36,428 nt of DNA, from assembly GCA_902799985.1 (NCBI GenBank), contig CADCCR010000005.1, positions 1 through 36,428 on the forward strand, given 5' to 3'. The position numbers and the translations under genes were made by a program. The DNA comes from an uncultured Bacteroidales bacterium (GTDB lineage: Bacteria > Bacteroidota > Bacteroidia > Bacteroidales > Bacteroidaceae). Shown here in pieces: positions 6,912-15,235 of this stretch. The first letter of the stretch is position 1. Each line of letters opens with the position of its first letter. The notes beneath the pieces are model-generated. The model had not been told where the DNA came from. It saw only the letters and a list, made by a program, of their open reading frames with translations, and ran no database searches.

Positions 6912-8600
6912 ATGAAAGGAATAAAGACAAGGAGATTTCTTTTTCTCCCCCTAAGGGGGGCCGGAGGGACCCTATTATATATAATAATGTGTATGCTGCC
7001 CCTCTGCGCAGCAGCACAGAAGAAAGAGAATGCCAATTCTGCCATCAGTCGCAACCTGGAGCTCTTCAACGACATCTACAAGCAACTCGACCTCTTCTAC
7101 GTCGATTCGCTCAATGCCGACACGGTGATTGGCTGGGGCATACGTTCCATGCTACAGCAGGTGGACCCCTTCACCGACTACTATCCCGACGACGATGAGG
7201 ACCTCCGGCAGATGGCAACAGGCAAGTATGCCGGCATCGGCAGCGTCATCCGCTATCACAGGAAAGAGCAGCGGGCCGTCATCAGCGAACCCTACGAAGG
7301 GACGCCCAGCCAGTTGGCAGGCATCCAGGCGGGCGACGTCATCCTCTCCATCGACGGCAAGGACGTGAAGGGGATGCTTACGCCCAAGGTGAGCAGCATG
7401 CTTCGCGGCGAGGCCGGAACGACATTCGAGCTGAAGGTGCGGCGAGGAGAGGAGGAGAAATCGTTCCTCATCACTCGACAGACAATACAGCTCCCGCAAG
7501 TGCCCTACTTCGGGATGCTCGGCGACGGACAGACAGGCTACATCTACCTGACCGGCTTCACCGAAGGAGCCTGCCGGGAGGTGCGTGACGCCCTGGACGA
7601 CTTGCGCCGGCAGGGAGCCAACCGGCTCGTGTTCGACCTGCGAGGAAATCCCGGCGGAGCAGTCAACGAGGCCGTCGACATAGCCAACCTCTTCCTGCCG
7701 AAAGGCAAAAAGGTGGTCTATACGCGAGGCAAGATGTCGCGCACCAACCGCGAATACTACACGGCCACCGAGCCTGTGGACAGCATGATGCCGCTCGTCG
7801 TACTTGTGGACGGCGCATCGGCCTCGGCTTCCGAAATCGTCTCGGGCGCCTTGCAGGACTTCGACCGCGCCGTCATCATGGGAGCCCGCACCTACGGAAA
7901 AGGCCTCGTGCAAATGATGCGCGAAGTGCCCTACCACGGTACGCTCAAGATAACAACCAGTCGCTACTACATCCCCAGCGGGCGATGCATACAGGCCTAC
8001 GACTACCGCCACCTCAATGCCGACGGCTCGGCCGGAACCGTTCCCGACAGCCTGACACACCTCTTCCACACAGCAGGCGGTCGCGAGGTACGCGACGGCG
8101 GCGGCATCAAGCCAGATGTCGAGGTGAAGCCCGACAGCCTGCCAACGATGATTTACGAGCTGGTGGGCAGCGACGAGTTCTTCGACTACGTCACCAGCTA
8201 CTGCTACGCACATCCCACCCTACCGCCCATCGGCCAGTTCCGGCTCAGCGACGAAGACTATGCCGCCTTTGCCGACAGCATCCAGGCCAGCGGTTTCGAG
8301 GCAGGCAAGCCATGCCGCGAGGTGCTGGGAGTGCTGCGCGATGTGGTCCGGCGCGAAGGCTATCAAGAAGCTGTTCAGGCAGAGCTCAACGCCCTGGAAG
8401 AGAAGCTGAAGAGCGACATCCGTGCCGACCTCATGCGCTTCCGTCGCGAGGTGGAGCCATACATCATGGACGAGCTGGCACATCGCTACTACTACCAACG
8501 GGGAGGCGTACAGCAGCAACTCATCGACGACCCGTGCATCGAACGGGCTTTACAGGTGCTTTCGAACGAAAGCGAATACAATAACATATTGGGAAAATGA
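6912..8600 (+). CDS. S41 family C-terminal-processing peptidase with PDZ domain
   Basis: A 562-residue secreted serine protease of the Tsp/CtpA family. After the signal region, the N-terminal helical part leads to a PDZ domain (about 105-190, with GSVIRY, AGIQAGDVILSIDG) and the S41 catalytic core. By alignment to E. coli Tsp the Ser-Lys dyad is Ser305 (in GASASASE) and Lys330 (TYGKG), with Asp316 also conserved. A C-terminal helical extension of about 150 residues follows. The signal peptide is odd: residues 11-25 (FLPLRGAGG..) are encoded by a GC-rich palindromic repeat and an AT palindrome. ATG 6987 (MCMLPLCAAAQ) is a possible alternative start that skips the repeat. The stop overlaps the next gene's ATG, which suggests coupling. 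Confidence 0.92.
   Translation: MKGIKTRRFLFLPLRGAGGTLLYIIMCMLPLCAAAQKKENANSAISRNLELFNDIYKQLDLFYVDSLNADTVIGWGIRSMLQQVDPFTDYYPDDDEDLRQMATGKYAGIGSVIRYHRKEQRAVISEPYEGTPSQLAGIQAGDVILSIDGKDVKGMLTPKVSSMLRGEAGTTFELKVRRGEEEKSFLITRQTIQLPQVPYFGMLGDGQTGYIYLTGFTEGACREVRDALDDLRRQGANRLVFDLRGNPGGAVNEAVDIANLFLPKGKKVVYTRGKMSRTNREYYTATEPVDSMMPLVVLVDGASASASEIVSGALQDFDRAVIMGARTYGKGLVQMMREVPYHGTLKITTSRYYIPSGRCIQAYDYRHLNADGSAGTVPDSLTHLFHTAGGREVRDGGGIKPDVEVKPDSLPTMIYELVGSDEFFDYVTSYCYAHPTLPPIGQFRLSDEDYAAFADSIQASGFEAGKPCREVLGVLRDVVRREGYQEAVQAELNALEEKLKSDIRADLMRFRREVEPYIMDELAHRYYYQRGGVQQQLIDDPCIERALQVLSNESEYNNILGK
6943..6988. repeat. GC-rich palindrome plus AT palindrome inside the S41 signal peptide
   Basis: CCCCC-TAA-GGGGG at 6947-6959 followed by CCGGAGGG, then ATTATATATAAT to 6985. 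The same types of sequence occur at several other junctions in the window. Here they are read in frame as LFLPLRGAGGTLLYII. Confidence 0.75.
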
Positions 8601-10111
8601 GGAATTACAGGCACTTCACGGCGATAATTGCGTTTGTCCTTTGCTTCATTGCCAAGGCGCAGACGGAAGCTACCGCCCGACAAAGTCAGATTCCCTCTCT
8701 CTCGGGAGAGGGCGTGGGGGAGAATCTTCCTGCTCAGGACAGCATCATCCGCGTGCTGGCCATCGGCAACAGCTTCTCGCAGGATGCCGTCGAGCAATAT
8801 CTCTGGGAACTGGCCAACGAAGCAGGCGTGAAGATGATTATCGGCAACGCCTACCGCGGCGGACAGGGCTTCCAGTCGCACTGGATTGACGTGACGGAAG
8901 CGAACAACACCTTCGAGTACCGCAAGGTGCAGAACGGCCAACGCACCAACACGCCACGCATGGCTCTGGCCGACATCATCACCGACGAGCCCTGGCACTT
9001 CATCACCTTCCAGCAGGTGAGCCAGGAGTCGGGACTTACCACAACCTTCGAGCCCTACCTGACCTATCTGATACAGTACACGCAAGGGCTGCAAACCAAC
9101 CCCAATGCCGTCTACGGCTACCATCAGACGTGGGCCTACTCGCACGACAGCACACATGGCGGCTTCGCCAACTACGGCAACCGCCAGCAGGTGATGTACG
9201 ATAGCATCTGCCACGCCGTACAATACGCCACAACGACACATCCCGAGCTCAGATTCATGGTGCCCAGCGGCACAGCCATACAGAATGCCCGCACCACCTG
9301 GCTGGGCGACAACATGAACCGCGACGGCTACCACCTCGACCTGAAGATGGGGCGCTACACAGCCGCCTGCACCTGGCTGGAGGTCATCACCGGCATCTCG
9401 CCCGTAGGGTTCAGCTATCATCCCGACGGCATCGACTTCCTGACAGCCCACACCTGCCAGGTGGCAGCCCACGAGGCCGTGGCACGTCCCTACGAATGTA
9501 CGGCACTCGACCGCGAAGGGTTCCGCACCCCCAACGACATCGTGCCGACGGGACTGGTGAAGCTCAACTTCGGAGCCACCTACACGGCCGACCCCACCTG
9601 GAACGACATCACGCCAGCCGTACGCACACACACCAACATCACAGACAGCAACATGAACCCCACCGGCATCCTCATCACCTTTACAGGCGACTTCGGCGGC
9701 TCCAACACGAACGGCGCTGCCTACACCACCACCAAGATGCTCATGCCGGCCGACGTGTCGCAGTCTGCCCTATGGGGCTATGCCACAGGCAAGTTCGGCG
9801 GACAGAATGCGCGCCAGAACGCCACGCTCCGCCTCAGCAACCTCAACCCCGAGCTGACCTACGAGCTGACCATCTTCTCCTCGCGCATGGGCAGTCAGGA
9901 CACCCGGCAGACAAGCTACATCGTGCAAGGCGAGGATGTTTGGGCCGATGACCTGCAAGCTGCCAACAACGCCAGCCAGACAGCCGTGATAAAGGACATC
10001 CACCCCACCGCCGACGGCCAGCTCACCCTCACCATTATGCCTGGAGCTCAGAACAACAGCCCCAACAGCTTCTACTACCTCAACGCAATGACAATCAAAG
10101 CAAAGAAATAA
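8597..10111 (+). CDS. Secreted DUF4886/SGNH-type hydrolase with C-terminal beta domain
   Basis: The 504-residue product has a signal peptide (to about AKAQ, residue 22). It then has the DUF4886 pattern RVLAIGNSFSQDAVEQYLWELA (GNSFS at 57-61 in place of the GDS nucleophile block of SGNH hydrolases), and FQQVSQESG and YHPDGIDFL later in the domain. These proteins are thought to be carbohydrate esterases or lipases, though the substrate is unknown. Residues about 330-504 form a second, probably beta-sandwich, region with no motif I recognise. Residues 32-44 (IPSLSGEGVGENL) come from an in-frame copy of the GC-rich palindrome family. The start codon overlaps the S41 stop (ATGA). Confidence 0.85.
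   Translation: MRNYRHFTAIIAFVLCFIAKAQTEATARQSQIPSLSGEGVGENLPAQDSIIRVLAIGNSFSQDAVEQYLWELANEAGVKMIIGNAYRGGQGFQSHWIDVTEANNTFEYRKVQNGQRTNTPRMALADIITDEPWHFITFQQVSQESGLTTTFEPYLTYLIQYTQGLQTNPNAVYGYHQTWAYSHDSTHGGFANYGNRQQVMYDSICHAVQYATTTHPELRFMVPSGTAIQNARTTWLGDNMNRDGYHLDLKMGRYTAACTWLEVITGISPVGFSYHPDGIDFLTAHTCQVAAHEAVARPYECTALDREGFRTPNDIVPTGLVKLNFGATYTADPTWNDITPAVRTHTNITDSNMNPTGILITFTGDFGGSNTNGAAYTTTKMLMPADVSQSALWGYATGKFGGQNARQNATLRLSNLNPELTYELTIFSSRMGSQDTRQTSYIVQGEDVWADDLQAANNASQTAVIKDIHPTADGQLTLTIMPGAQNNSPNSFYYLNAMTIKAKK
8691..8724. repeat. GC-rich palindromic repeat inside the SGNH-type hydrolase gene
   Basis: CCCTCTC..GAGAGGG (8693-8712) followed by CGTGGGGGAGA, encoding PSLSGEGVGENL just after the signal peptide. 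It is a member of the dispersed CCCTCTCC/GGAGAGGG family. Confidence 0.75.
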
Positions 10112-10112
10112 A

Positions 10113-10220
10113 CGCCCCTCTCCCCCAACCCCTTCCTAAGAGGAGAGGAAGCAAAAACCATCAAACTGCCATGCCCCTGCGTGCAGTTCCCTCCCTTGGG
10201 GAGGGTTAGGGAGAGGGGCG
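10113..10220. repeat. Composite inverted GC-rich repeat between the hydrolase and SecB-like genes
   Basis: The arm CGCCCCTCTCCC..AACCC (10113-10130) is the near-complement of GGGTTAGGGAGAGGGGCG (10203-10220). Inside lie a smaller CCCTCCC-TTG-GGGAGGG hairpin (about 10189-10206) and a CTTCCT/AGGAAG one (about 10133-10150). The whole starts 1 bp after one stop codon and ends 7 bp before the next start. Confidence 0.8.
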
Positions 10221-10227
10221 ATAACTC

Positions 10228-10725
10228 ATGCAACAGAAACAGAAACAAATTCAGATTCAATTCCGCCTGATGGACGTCAGGCAGCTGCAGTTCGTCAACC
10301 TCGCCAACGAATGGCCCGAGGGCGAATTGCAAATCAACAACCAACTCCAGTTCAACGCTGAGACAGACAAGCGCATCGTGCGCTGCAACGCCAACTTCGA
10401 GTATAAGAAGAACGACATCACACAACTCATCCTGGGCGTGCAGACGGTCTTCGAGTTCACGCGCGACAGCTGGAGCACCCTCTACCAGCTCGACGGCGAC
10501 CAATGGGTACTGCCAGCAGGCCTGGTGCAGCACATGGCGGACATCACCATCGGCTCGGCCCGCGGCATCATGGCCGTGCGCAGCGAAGAGGCAGGCATCC
10601 CGAAGCAGATTCTGCCGCTTATCAATCCCGGACAGATGCTCCGCAACAACATCGCCTTCAAGCGCCAACCGCAGCAGCCCGCAGGTAACTCGATACCCCT
10701 GGACGGCACGCTCGGCAACGCATAA
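10228..10725 (+). CDS. SecB-like protein (putative chaperone fold)
   Basis: A 165-residue soluble protein with no signal peptide. It consists of alternating strands (IQIQFRLMDV, LQINNQLQF, RIVRCNANFEYKK, LILGVQTVFEF), then a helical part VQHMADITIGSARGIMAVRSEEAG and LPLINP. That order, four strands followed by a helix with an H..(I/L)..SARG pattern and a final N-P, resembles the SecB fold. I infer a SecB-like or toxin-antitoxin-chaperone-like role; it could equally be an uncharacterised Bacteroidetes family. It follows the composite repeat and is closed by a strong terminator. Confidence 0.7.
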   Translation: MQQKQKQIQIQFRLMDVRQLQFVNLANEWPEGELQINNQLQFNAETDKRIVRCNANFEYKKNDITQLILGVQTVFEFTRDSWSTLYQLDGDQWVLPAGLVQHMADITIGSARGIMAVRSEEAGIPKQILPLINPGQMLRNNIAFKRQPQQPAGNSIPLDGTLGNA

Positions 10726-10737
10726 AGCATACAGACG

Positions 10738-10771
10738 AAAGGCCCCTACCGCTTCAGCAGGGGCCTTTTTT
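10738..10771 (+). terminator. Rho-independent terminator after the SecB-like gene
   Basis: AAGGCCCCT/AGGGGCCTT stem around an ACCGCTTCAGC loop, followed by a run of T, 13 bp after the stop codon. Confidence 0.9.
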
Positions 10772-10942
10772 GTGCCACGACACAGCCTGCCTCTCAGAGC
10801 GGCAGAAGAATTGCCATGGGGCTTTCGTTGTTTCTCTCGGCCGGATTCGCCACACGTTCGGGGCAACAAAAGGAAGAGCTCCCTCGTCTCACGACGAAGA
10901 AGCAATATGACGCGTCGATGTATTAACTTCTAAAACCAAACA

Positions 10943-12832
10943 TTAGCGCAGGCGGAACATGAAGGGCAGATTGAAGATGCTGCGGACGGGATTCCCTTCA
11001 TCGTCCTTTGCTGGTTCCCATTTTGGCATTTCCTTCAAGACACGCACAGCCTCTTCATACAGCAATTCTCCCAAGTCCTGCCCTGCCTCAAGCTGTTCCT
11101 CGCTGTCGGGATGTTCCTGTTTGTAGGACGTTACTTCCACCTCCGAGAGTGTCTTTCCCGCTCCACGAACCTTCTCAATATGTGTGATGCTGCCGTCTTT
11201 CTCAATAACAAACCGGACAATGACACGACCCTGCACGCCAAAATACTGGCAAAGCTTGGGGTAACGGACGTTCTCGGAAATGAATTTGAAGCAACCTTCA
11301 TCGCCGCCCGGGAACTTTGCATTCTCCTTCGGTACATTATAGATGGTGTCGTTATTGTTGAAGACCTCCTTGTCATTGAGCATTATCTTGGCGACGCTCT
11401 TACCATTGACTGTGATATTGCCGTCGCCATCCATCTCAGCTCCAGGCAGCTTCTTGACGAGGTCCTTGAGAACAGGGTCATTAGTTCCTGTCTGCTTGTT
11501 ATAGACAACGTTCTGACTCTCAGGTTCCTTCGTTTCTTTCTTGGTAGTAATTACAATGACACCATTGGCACCCTTGTCGCCCCACTTGGCGATGGCAGCA
11601 TCTTTCTGAAGTACGGTAATGCTCTCAACATCCTCAGGGTCGAGATTAAGCAGTTTAGTAAGCTGCTCCTCGGTGTTGATGTCCTTCGCCGCATCCTTAG
11701 GGATTTCAATGATTTTGCCGTTGAGGACAAACAGGGGACGTCCTTCCGTGTCCTGCTGCTTCACCTCCTCCAGAATGACATTCTCTGTGGAACTCTGTGC
11801 CACGTCTTTTTGAACCGCAGGCTCATTTTCCTGCTCAGGGACTTGCAAGTTAGCGGATTTCTCCGTACCTTTGCCCTCGAGTTTAGTAACTGTCTCCTCA
11901 ATCGGAGCGACGAACTTGGGCGTAGCGAAGGCCGAGAGTGCCAACGCAGCCACCGGGATGACATAGAGCGCCTTGCTCTTCATCCACGGATTTGACTTGA
12001 TTCTTTTCATCATAGTGATACGTTTTTTAGTTAAACTATGGTTAAAGCTGTTGGCGAAAGCGTAGGAACCGGAGCCAACGGCTTTTCTTATGAGCAACAA
12101 CTGATAGCCTCGTGCCGACACGCCCTGCTGGAGGACGAAGTTATCGGCCTCGTATTCGTGCACATCGCGCAGGCTGATGCCCAGCACGTAACAGAGCGGA
12201 TTCCACCACTGAAGCATCTGCACGAGGGTAAGCAGCACGACGTCCCACGAGTGGCGGCCCTGGATGTGCCCCATCTCGTGAAGGACAATCTCGCGACCTG
12301 CCTCGTTGTAGTCCTTCTCATTTATCACAATGTTCTTCATCCAACTGAACGGTGCCACATCTCCTGAATGACAGTATATACGGACGCCCTGCTCGTCGTT
12401 GTGCCAGAGCACGCCCCGCTTCAAGCCGAACTGCAGGCGGGCAATCTGCCAGAGCCTCATCGAGAGCAGCACCACCATACCTATTATATATATAAAGGTG
12501 AAAAGGTGAAAGAGAGAAAAAGACCCCTCCCTACCTCCCCTTAAAGGGGAGGCGATGACTTGAACTTCGGGCAAGACATGGACGGGAATGCCGAGTTCGA
12601 GCATCTGCAACTGTGCCGCTTGCACGACAGGCTGGCGGTCGAGCGACATCCAAGGCACGTTGCACAAGGGCAGAACGAGCGACAAGAGCAGGATGCACAA
12701 GAGCACCATGCGATTGAAGCGGAAGAAACTCTCGCGCCTAAGCATCAGCATGTAAGGCAGATAGAGCATCGTCAGCACAATAGCTGACTTTATGGAGTAA
12801 AGAAAGACTACAGACATCATAGCATTTGACAC
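10943..12832 (-). CDS. BlaR1/MecR1-like M56 membrane metalloprotease with plug-like and TonB C-terminal domains
   Basis: The 629-residue product starts with membrane helices (about 8-58 and 112-128), then the M56 zinc site HEMGH (185-189) and a further EAD motif, and a membrane helix near 288-305 (VIPVAALALSAFA). In place of a penicillin-binding sensor it carries a segment like the TonB-receptor plug (GRPLFVLNGKII, DVESITVLQKDAA, GANGVIVITTKK) and a terminal TonB C-domain (ENVRYP, GVQGRVIVRFVIEKDG). This arrangement is common in Bacteroidetes BlaR1 homologues. The listed start is a GTG; ATG codons 12 and 15 bp downstream are equally plausible. It lies downstream of the BlaI-like gene and is probably its protease partner. 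Residues 94-107 come from a GC-rich repeat. Confidence 0.9.
   Translation of the reverse strand: MSNAMMSVVFLYSIKSAIVLTMLYLPYMLMLRRESFFRFNRMVLLCILLLSLVLPLCNVPWMSLDRQPVVQAAQLQMLELGIPVHVLPEVQVIASPLRGGREGSFSLFHLFTFIYIIGMVVLLSMRLWQIARLQFGLKRGVLWHNDEQGVRIYCHSGDVAPFSWMKNIVINEKDYNEAGREIVLHEMGHIQGRHSWDVVLLTLVQMLQWWNPLCYVLGISLRDVHEYEADNFVLQQGVSARGYQLLLIRKAVGSGSYAFANSFNHSLTKKRITMMKRIKSNPWMKSKALYVIPVAALALSAFATPKFVAPIEETVTKLEGKGTEKSANLQVPEQENEPAVQKDVAQSSTENVILEEVKQQDTEGRPLFVLNGKIIEIPKDAAKDINTEEQLTKLLNLDPEDVESITVLQKDAAIAKWGDKGANGVIVITTKKETKEPESQNVVYNKQTGTNDPVLKDLVKKLPGAEMDGDGNITVNGKSVAKIMLNDKEVFNNNDTIYNVPKENAKFPGGDEGCFKFISENVRYPKLCQYFGVQGRVIVRFVIEKDGSITHIEKVRGAGKTLSEVEVTSYKQEHPDSEEQLEAGQDLGELLYEEAVRVLKEMPKWEPAKDDEGNPVRSIFNLPFMFRLR
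12524..12556. repeat. GC-rich palindrome inside the BlaR1-like gene
   Basis: CCTCCCCTT-A-AAGGGGAGG (12534-12552) with flanking CCCCTCC. In the minus-strand gene it encodes SPLRGGREG in a loop between membrane segments. An AT palindrome TATTATATATATA and GGTGAAAAGGTGAAA words lie next to it (12481-12513). Confidence 0.75.
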
Positions 12833-12865
12833 ATTACATCGAAAGACACATGTTTTTTCTTTTTT

Positions 12866-12945
12866 ACAACGAATTAAAACGAATTTAACGAATTCTTCTC
12901 AAGGGCGTAGCCAATTCGTGTAATTCGTGCAATTCGTTGTCTTAA
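12866..12945. repeat. AACGAATT word repeats in inverted arrangement
   Basis: ACAACGAATTAAAACGAATT on the left and the complementary AATTCGTGCAATTCGTTGT on the right flank a GGGCGTAGCC spacer, between the blaI-like and blaR1-like genes. The 20 bp at 12921-12940 recur exactly at 15171-15190. Confidence 0.7.
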
Positions 12946-12977
12946 AATTACAATCTGTTGTTTCATCGTGTTTGTCG

Positions 12978-13355
12978 TTACTGTTCGACGAGTGCAAGCA
13001 GTTCCCTCACGTCATCGGGCGAGAGATTCTCTTCCAGGACGAAGTAGTTGAGCATCGACTTCACGCTGCCGCCGAAGAAGTTCTGCTTCACCTCCTGCAT
13101 GGTGCGACGCGTATATTCGGCCCGCGTGACGAGCGGCACATACCGGTGCGTCTTGCCCTGTCCATCGACTTTGTGGAAGTCGAGATAACCCTTTTCGTAG
13201 AGCACTTTCAGGTAGGTCGCGATGGTCGTGTAGGCGGGCTTGGGCTCTTTGTAGTGCTCCAGAACGTCCCACGCGCAAGCCGCTCCATCGATGTCCCAAA
13301 GGATGTTCATCACTTCGAACTCAACCTTGGTAAGTGTGTTGTCTTTGCGTTTCAT
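12978..13355 (-). CDS. BlaI/MecI/CopY-family transcriptional repressor
   Basis: A 125-residue winged-helix repressor. LTKVEFEVMNILW is the N-terminal family signature, AYTTIATYLKVLYEKGYL the recognition helix-turn-helix, and GKTHRYVPLVTRAEY the wing. The C-terminal half is the dimerisation domain. Such repressors are inactivated by cleavage by a BlaR1-type protease, and the BlaR1-like gene follows on the same strand after a 145-bp gap filled with repeats. The effector signal is unknown, as no beta-lactamase gene is nearby. Confidence 0.93.
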   Translation of the reverse strand: MKRKDNTLTKVEFEVMNILWDIDGAACAWDVLEHYKEPKPAYTTIATYLKVLYEKGYLDFHKVDGQGKTHRYVPLVTRAEYTRRTMQEVKQNFFGGSVKSMLNYFVLEENLSPDDVRELLALVEQ

Positions 13356-13555
13356 ATTTTGGTCGTTTAGGGGATTAGTCGTTTGGTCGTTTAGCGTTTT
13401 ACGAGAGCAAAGTAAGGGAGTTTTGCTGAATCTCGCAATGTTTAGATAACGAAAACTTTAGATATTGGGGGGCTTTTAACGTTTATTCGTAGTAATTGAA
13501 CAGTTTTTCGTAGTAATCGGAACAGAAAAGAGGGAAGATCTCTGTTCCGTGTCTC

Positions 13556-13585
13556 CGGAAGCGCCTCGTGCTTATTTCGGAAGCG
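13556..13585. repeat. 22-bp repeat unit, single copy plus partial
   Basis: CGGAAGCGCCTCGTGCTTAT.. (13556-13577) followed by the first 8 bases of the next unit. It matches the tandem units at 21126-21220. Confidence 0.8.
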
Positions 13586-13618
13586 AACGCCGTGTCGGGA
13601 CCAAGGCAAAGCGGTTCT

Positions 13619-13649
13619 TTTGCACTTCGCCCGCTTCGTCGTACCTTTG
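13619..13649 (+). promoter_or_regulatory. Promoter P2 upstream of der
   Basis: TTTG (13619-13622), exactly 19 nt, then TACCTTTG (13642-13649). This matches the Bacteroidetes -33/-7 consensus fully. It resembles the der-proximal promoter 88 bp downstream over its whole length. Confidence 0.7.
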
Positions 13650-13706
13650 AGACAAGCGTCGAAGGTTCCACCGCTTGGATATAAGAAGAAAAACTTAGCC
13701 TTTCTT

Positions 13707-13737
13707 TTTGTATTTCGCTCGCTTATTCGTAACTTTG
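13707..13737 (+). promoter_or_regulatory. Promoter P1 of der
   Basis: TTTG (13707-13710), 19-nt spacer, TAACTTTG (13730-13737), with the start codon 53 bp downstream of the -7 box. Confidence 0.75.
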
Positions 13738-13790
13738 CGGGCGATTAGAGAACAAGAATTTCAAGATAATTAGAGAATAGGAAAAGAGGC

Positions 13791-15101
13791 ATGTCGAACA
13801 TAGTAGCTATTGTGGGACGCCCGAATGTGGGCAAGAGTACGTTGTTCAACCGCTTGACGCAGACGCGCCACGCCATCGTCAGCGAAGAGGCTGGCACGAC
13901 GCGCGACCGTCAGTACGGCAAGTGCGAATGGGGACAGCGAGAGTTCTCCGTCATCGATACAGGCGGATGGGTCGTGGGCAGCGACGACATCTTCGAGGAG
14001 GAGATAAGGAAACAGGTGACGCTCGCCACCGACGAAGCCGACGTCATCCTTTTCCTCGTTGACATTCAGAACGGCATCACCGACCTCGACGAGGCTGTGG
14101 CCGGCATCCTGCGCCGCTCGAAGAAACCCGTCCTGCTCGTCTGCAACAAGATGGATAACAACGAGACGTACCTGGCTGCCGAGTTCTATGCGCTCGGCCT
14201 TGGCGACCCGCAGTGCATCTCCGCAGCCACAGGCAGCGGCACGGGCGACCTGCTCGACCTCGTCGTCAGCAAGTTCCCGAAGGAAAGCGACGCTCTGCCC
14301 GACGAGGACATCCCGCGCTTTGCCGTCGTGGGCAGACCCAATGCAGGCAAGTCGAGCCTCATCAACGCCTTCATCGGCGAGGAGAGGAACATCGTGACCG
14401 ACATCGCCGGCACCACGCGCGACAGCATCTACACGCGCTACGACAAGTTCGGCTTCGACTTCTATCTGGTCGATACGGCCGGCATCCGCAGGAAGAACAA
14501 GGTGAGCGAAGACCTGGAGTTCTACAGCGTGATGCGCTCCATCCGCAGCATCGAGAACAGCGACGTCTGCATCCTCATGATAGACGCCACCAGAGGCATC
14601 GAGGCGCAGGACCTCAACATCTTCCAAATCATACAGAAGAACCAGAAGAGCATCGTGGTGGTGGTCAACAAGTGGGACCTCGTGCCCGACAAGGACACCA
14701 AGGTCATCAAGACGATGGAGGATGCCATCCGCGAGCGCATGGCTCCCTTCACCGACTTCCCCATCATCTTCGGCTCAGCCCTTACCAAACAACGCATCTT
14801 CAAGGTGCTCGAAACGGCAAAGGACGTCTATCTGAACCGCACGCGAAAGGTATCGACCCACAAGCTCAACGAAGAGATGCTGCCCCTCATCGAGGCATAT
14901 CCGCCACCATCCATGAAGGGCAAGTACATCAAGATAAAGTACTGCATGCAGATACCCGACACCCGCGTGCCGTCGTTCGTCTTCTATGCCAACCTGCCGC
15001 AATACGTCAAGGAGCCCTACAAGCGCTTCCTCGAGAACAAGATACGCGAGCGCTGGGACTTCTCGGGTTGCCCGATAAACGTGTTCATTAGGCAGAAATG
15101 A
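13791..15101 (+). CDS. der: Ribosome biogenesis GTPase Der (EngA)
   Basis: Der is an essential double GTPase that acts in late 50S subunit maturation. The 436-residue protein has two complete G domains: first P-loop GRPNVGKS (9-16) with DTGG and NKMD (119-122), second P-loop GRPNAGKS (181-188) with DTAGIRRK and NKWD, then the KH-like C-terminal domain ending in [11 protein letters not shown]. The length is normal. The ATG is preceded by two promoters. The gene is followed by short GAAGAGTGAA word repeats and a lipoprotein gene, so it may be transcribed alone. Confidence 0.97.
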   Translation: MSNIVAIVGRPNVGKSTLFNRLTQTRHAIVSEEAGTTRDRQYGKCEWGQREFSVIDTGGWVVGSDDIFEEEIRKQVTLATDEADVILFLVDIQNGITDLDEAVAGILRRSKKPVLLVCNKMDNNETYLAAEFYALGLGDPQCISAATGSGTGDLLDLVVSKFPKESDALPDEDIPRFAVVGRPNAGKSSLINAFIGEERNIVTDIAGTTRDSIYTRYDKFGFDFYLVDTAGIRRKNKVSEDLEFYSVMRSIRSIENSDVCILMIDATRGIEAQDLNIFQIIQKNQKSIVVVVNKWDLVPDKDTKVIKTMEDAIRERMAPFTDFPIIFGSALTKQRIFKVLETAKDVYLNRTRKVSTHKLNEEMLPLIEAYPPPSMKGKYIKIKYCMQIPDTRVPSFVFYANLPQYVKEPYKRFLENKIRERWDFSGCPINVFIRQK

Positions 15102-15195
15102 GTGAAGAGTGAAGAGTGAAGAACGAAGAGTGAAGAGTGAAGAATAAAAGTAACTTGGAAGAATTCGTTTTAATTCGTGCAATTCGTTGTTTTAA
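15099..15195. repeat. GAGTGAAGAGTGAA and AATTCGTGCAATTCGTT word repeats
   Basis: Tandem 7-8 nt words begin at the der stop codon. They are followed by a segment whose 20 bp at 15171-15190 are identical to 12921-12940. Confidence 0.7.
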
Positions 15196-15235
15196 CATGT
15201 AATTGTCGAGTCGCCTGCAGAGAAGTTAAGAGTTA

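Larger units (their letters stand above)
13356..13790. other. 435-bp divergent intergenic region between blaI-like gene and der
   Basis: Contains: TTGGTCGTTTA-type tandem words next to the blaI start (13361-13400); two 21-bp units starting TTCGTAGTAAT (about 13485-13526); a CGGAACAGA/TCTGTTCCG stem (about 13518-13548); one 22-bp repeat unit (13556-13577); and two similar promoters reading towards der. A minus-strand TTACTTTG, with a TTG about 20 nt further out, may be the blaI promoter. No gene was found. Confidence 0.65.
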
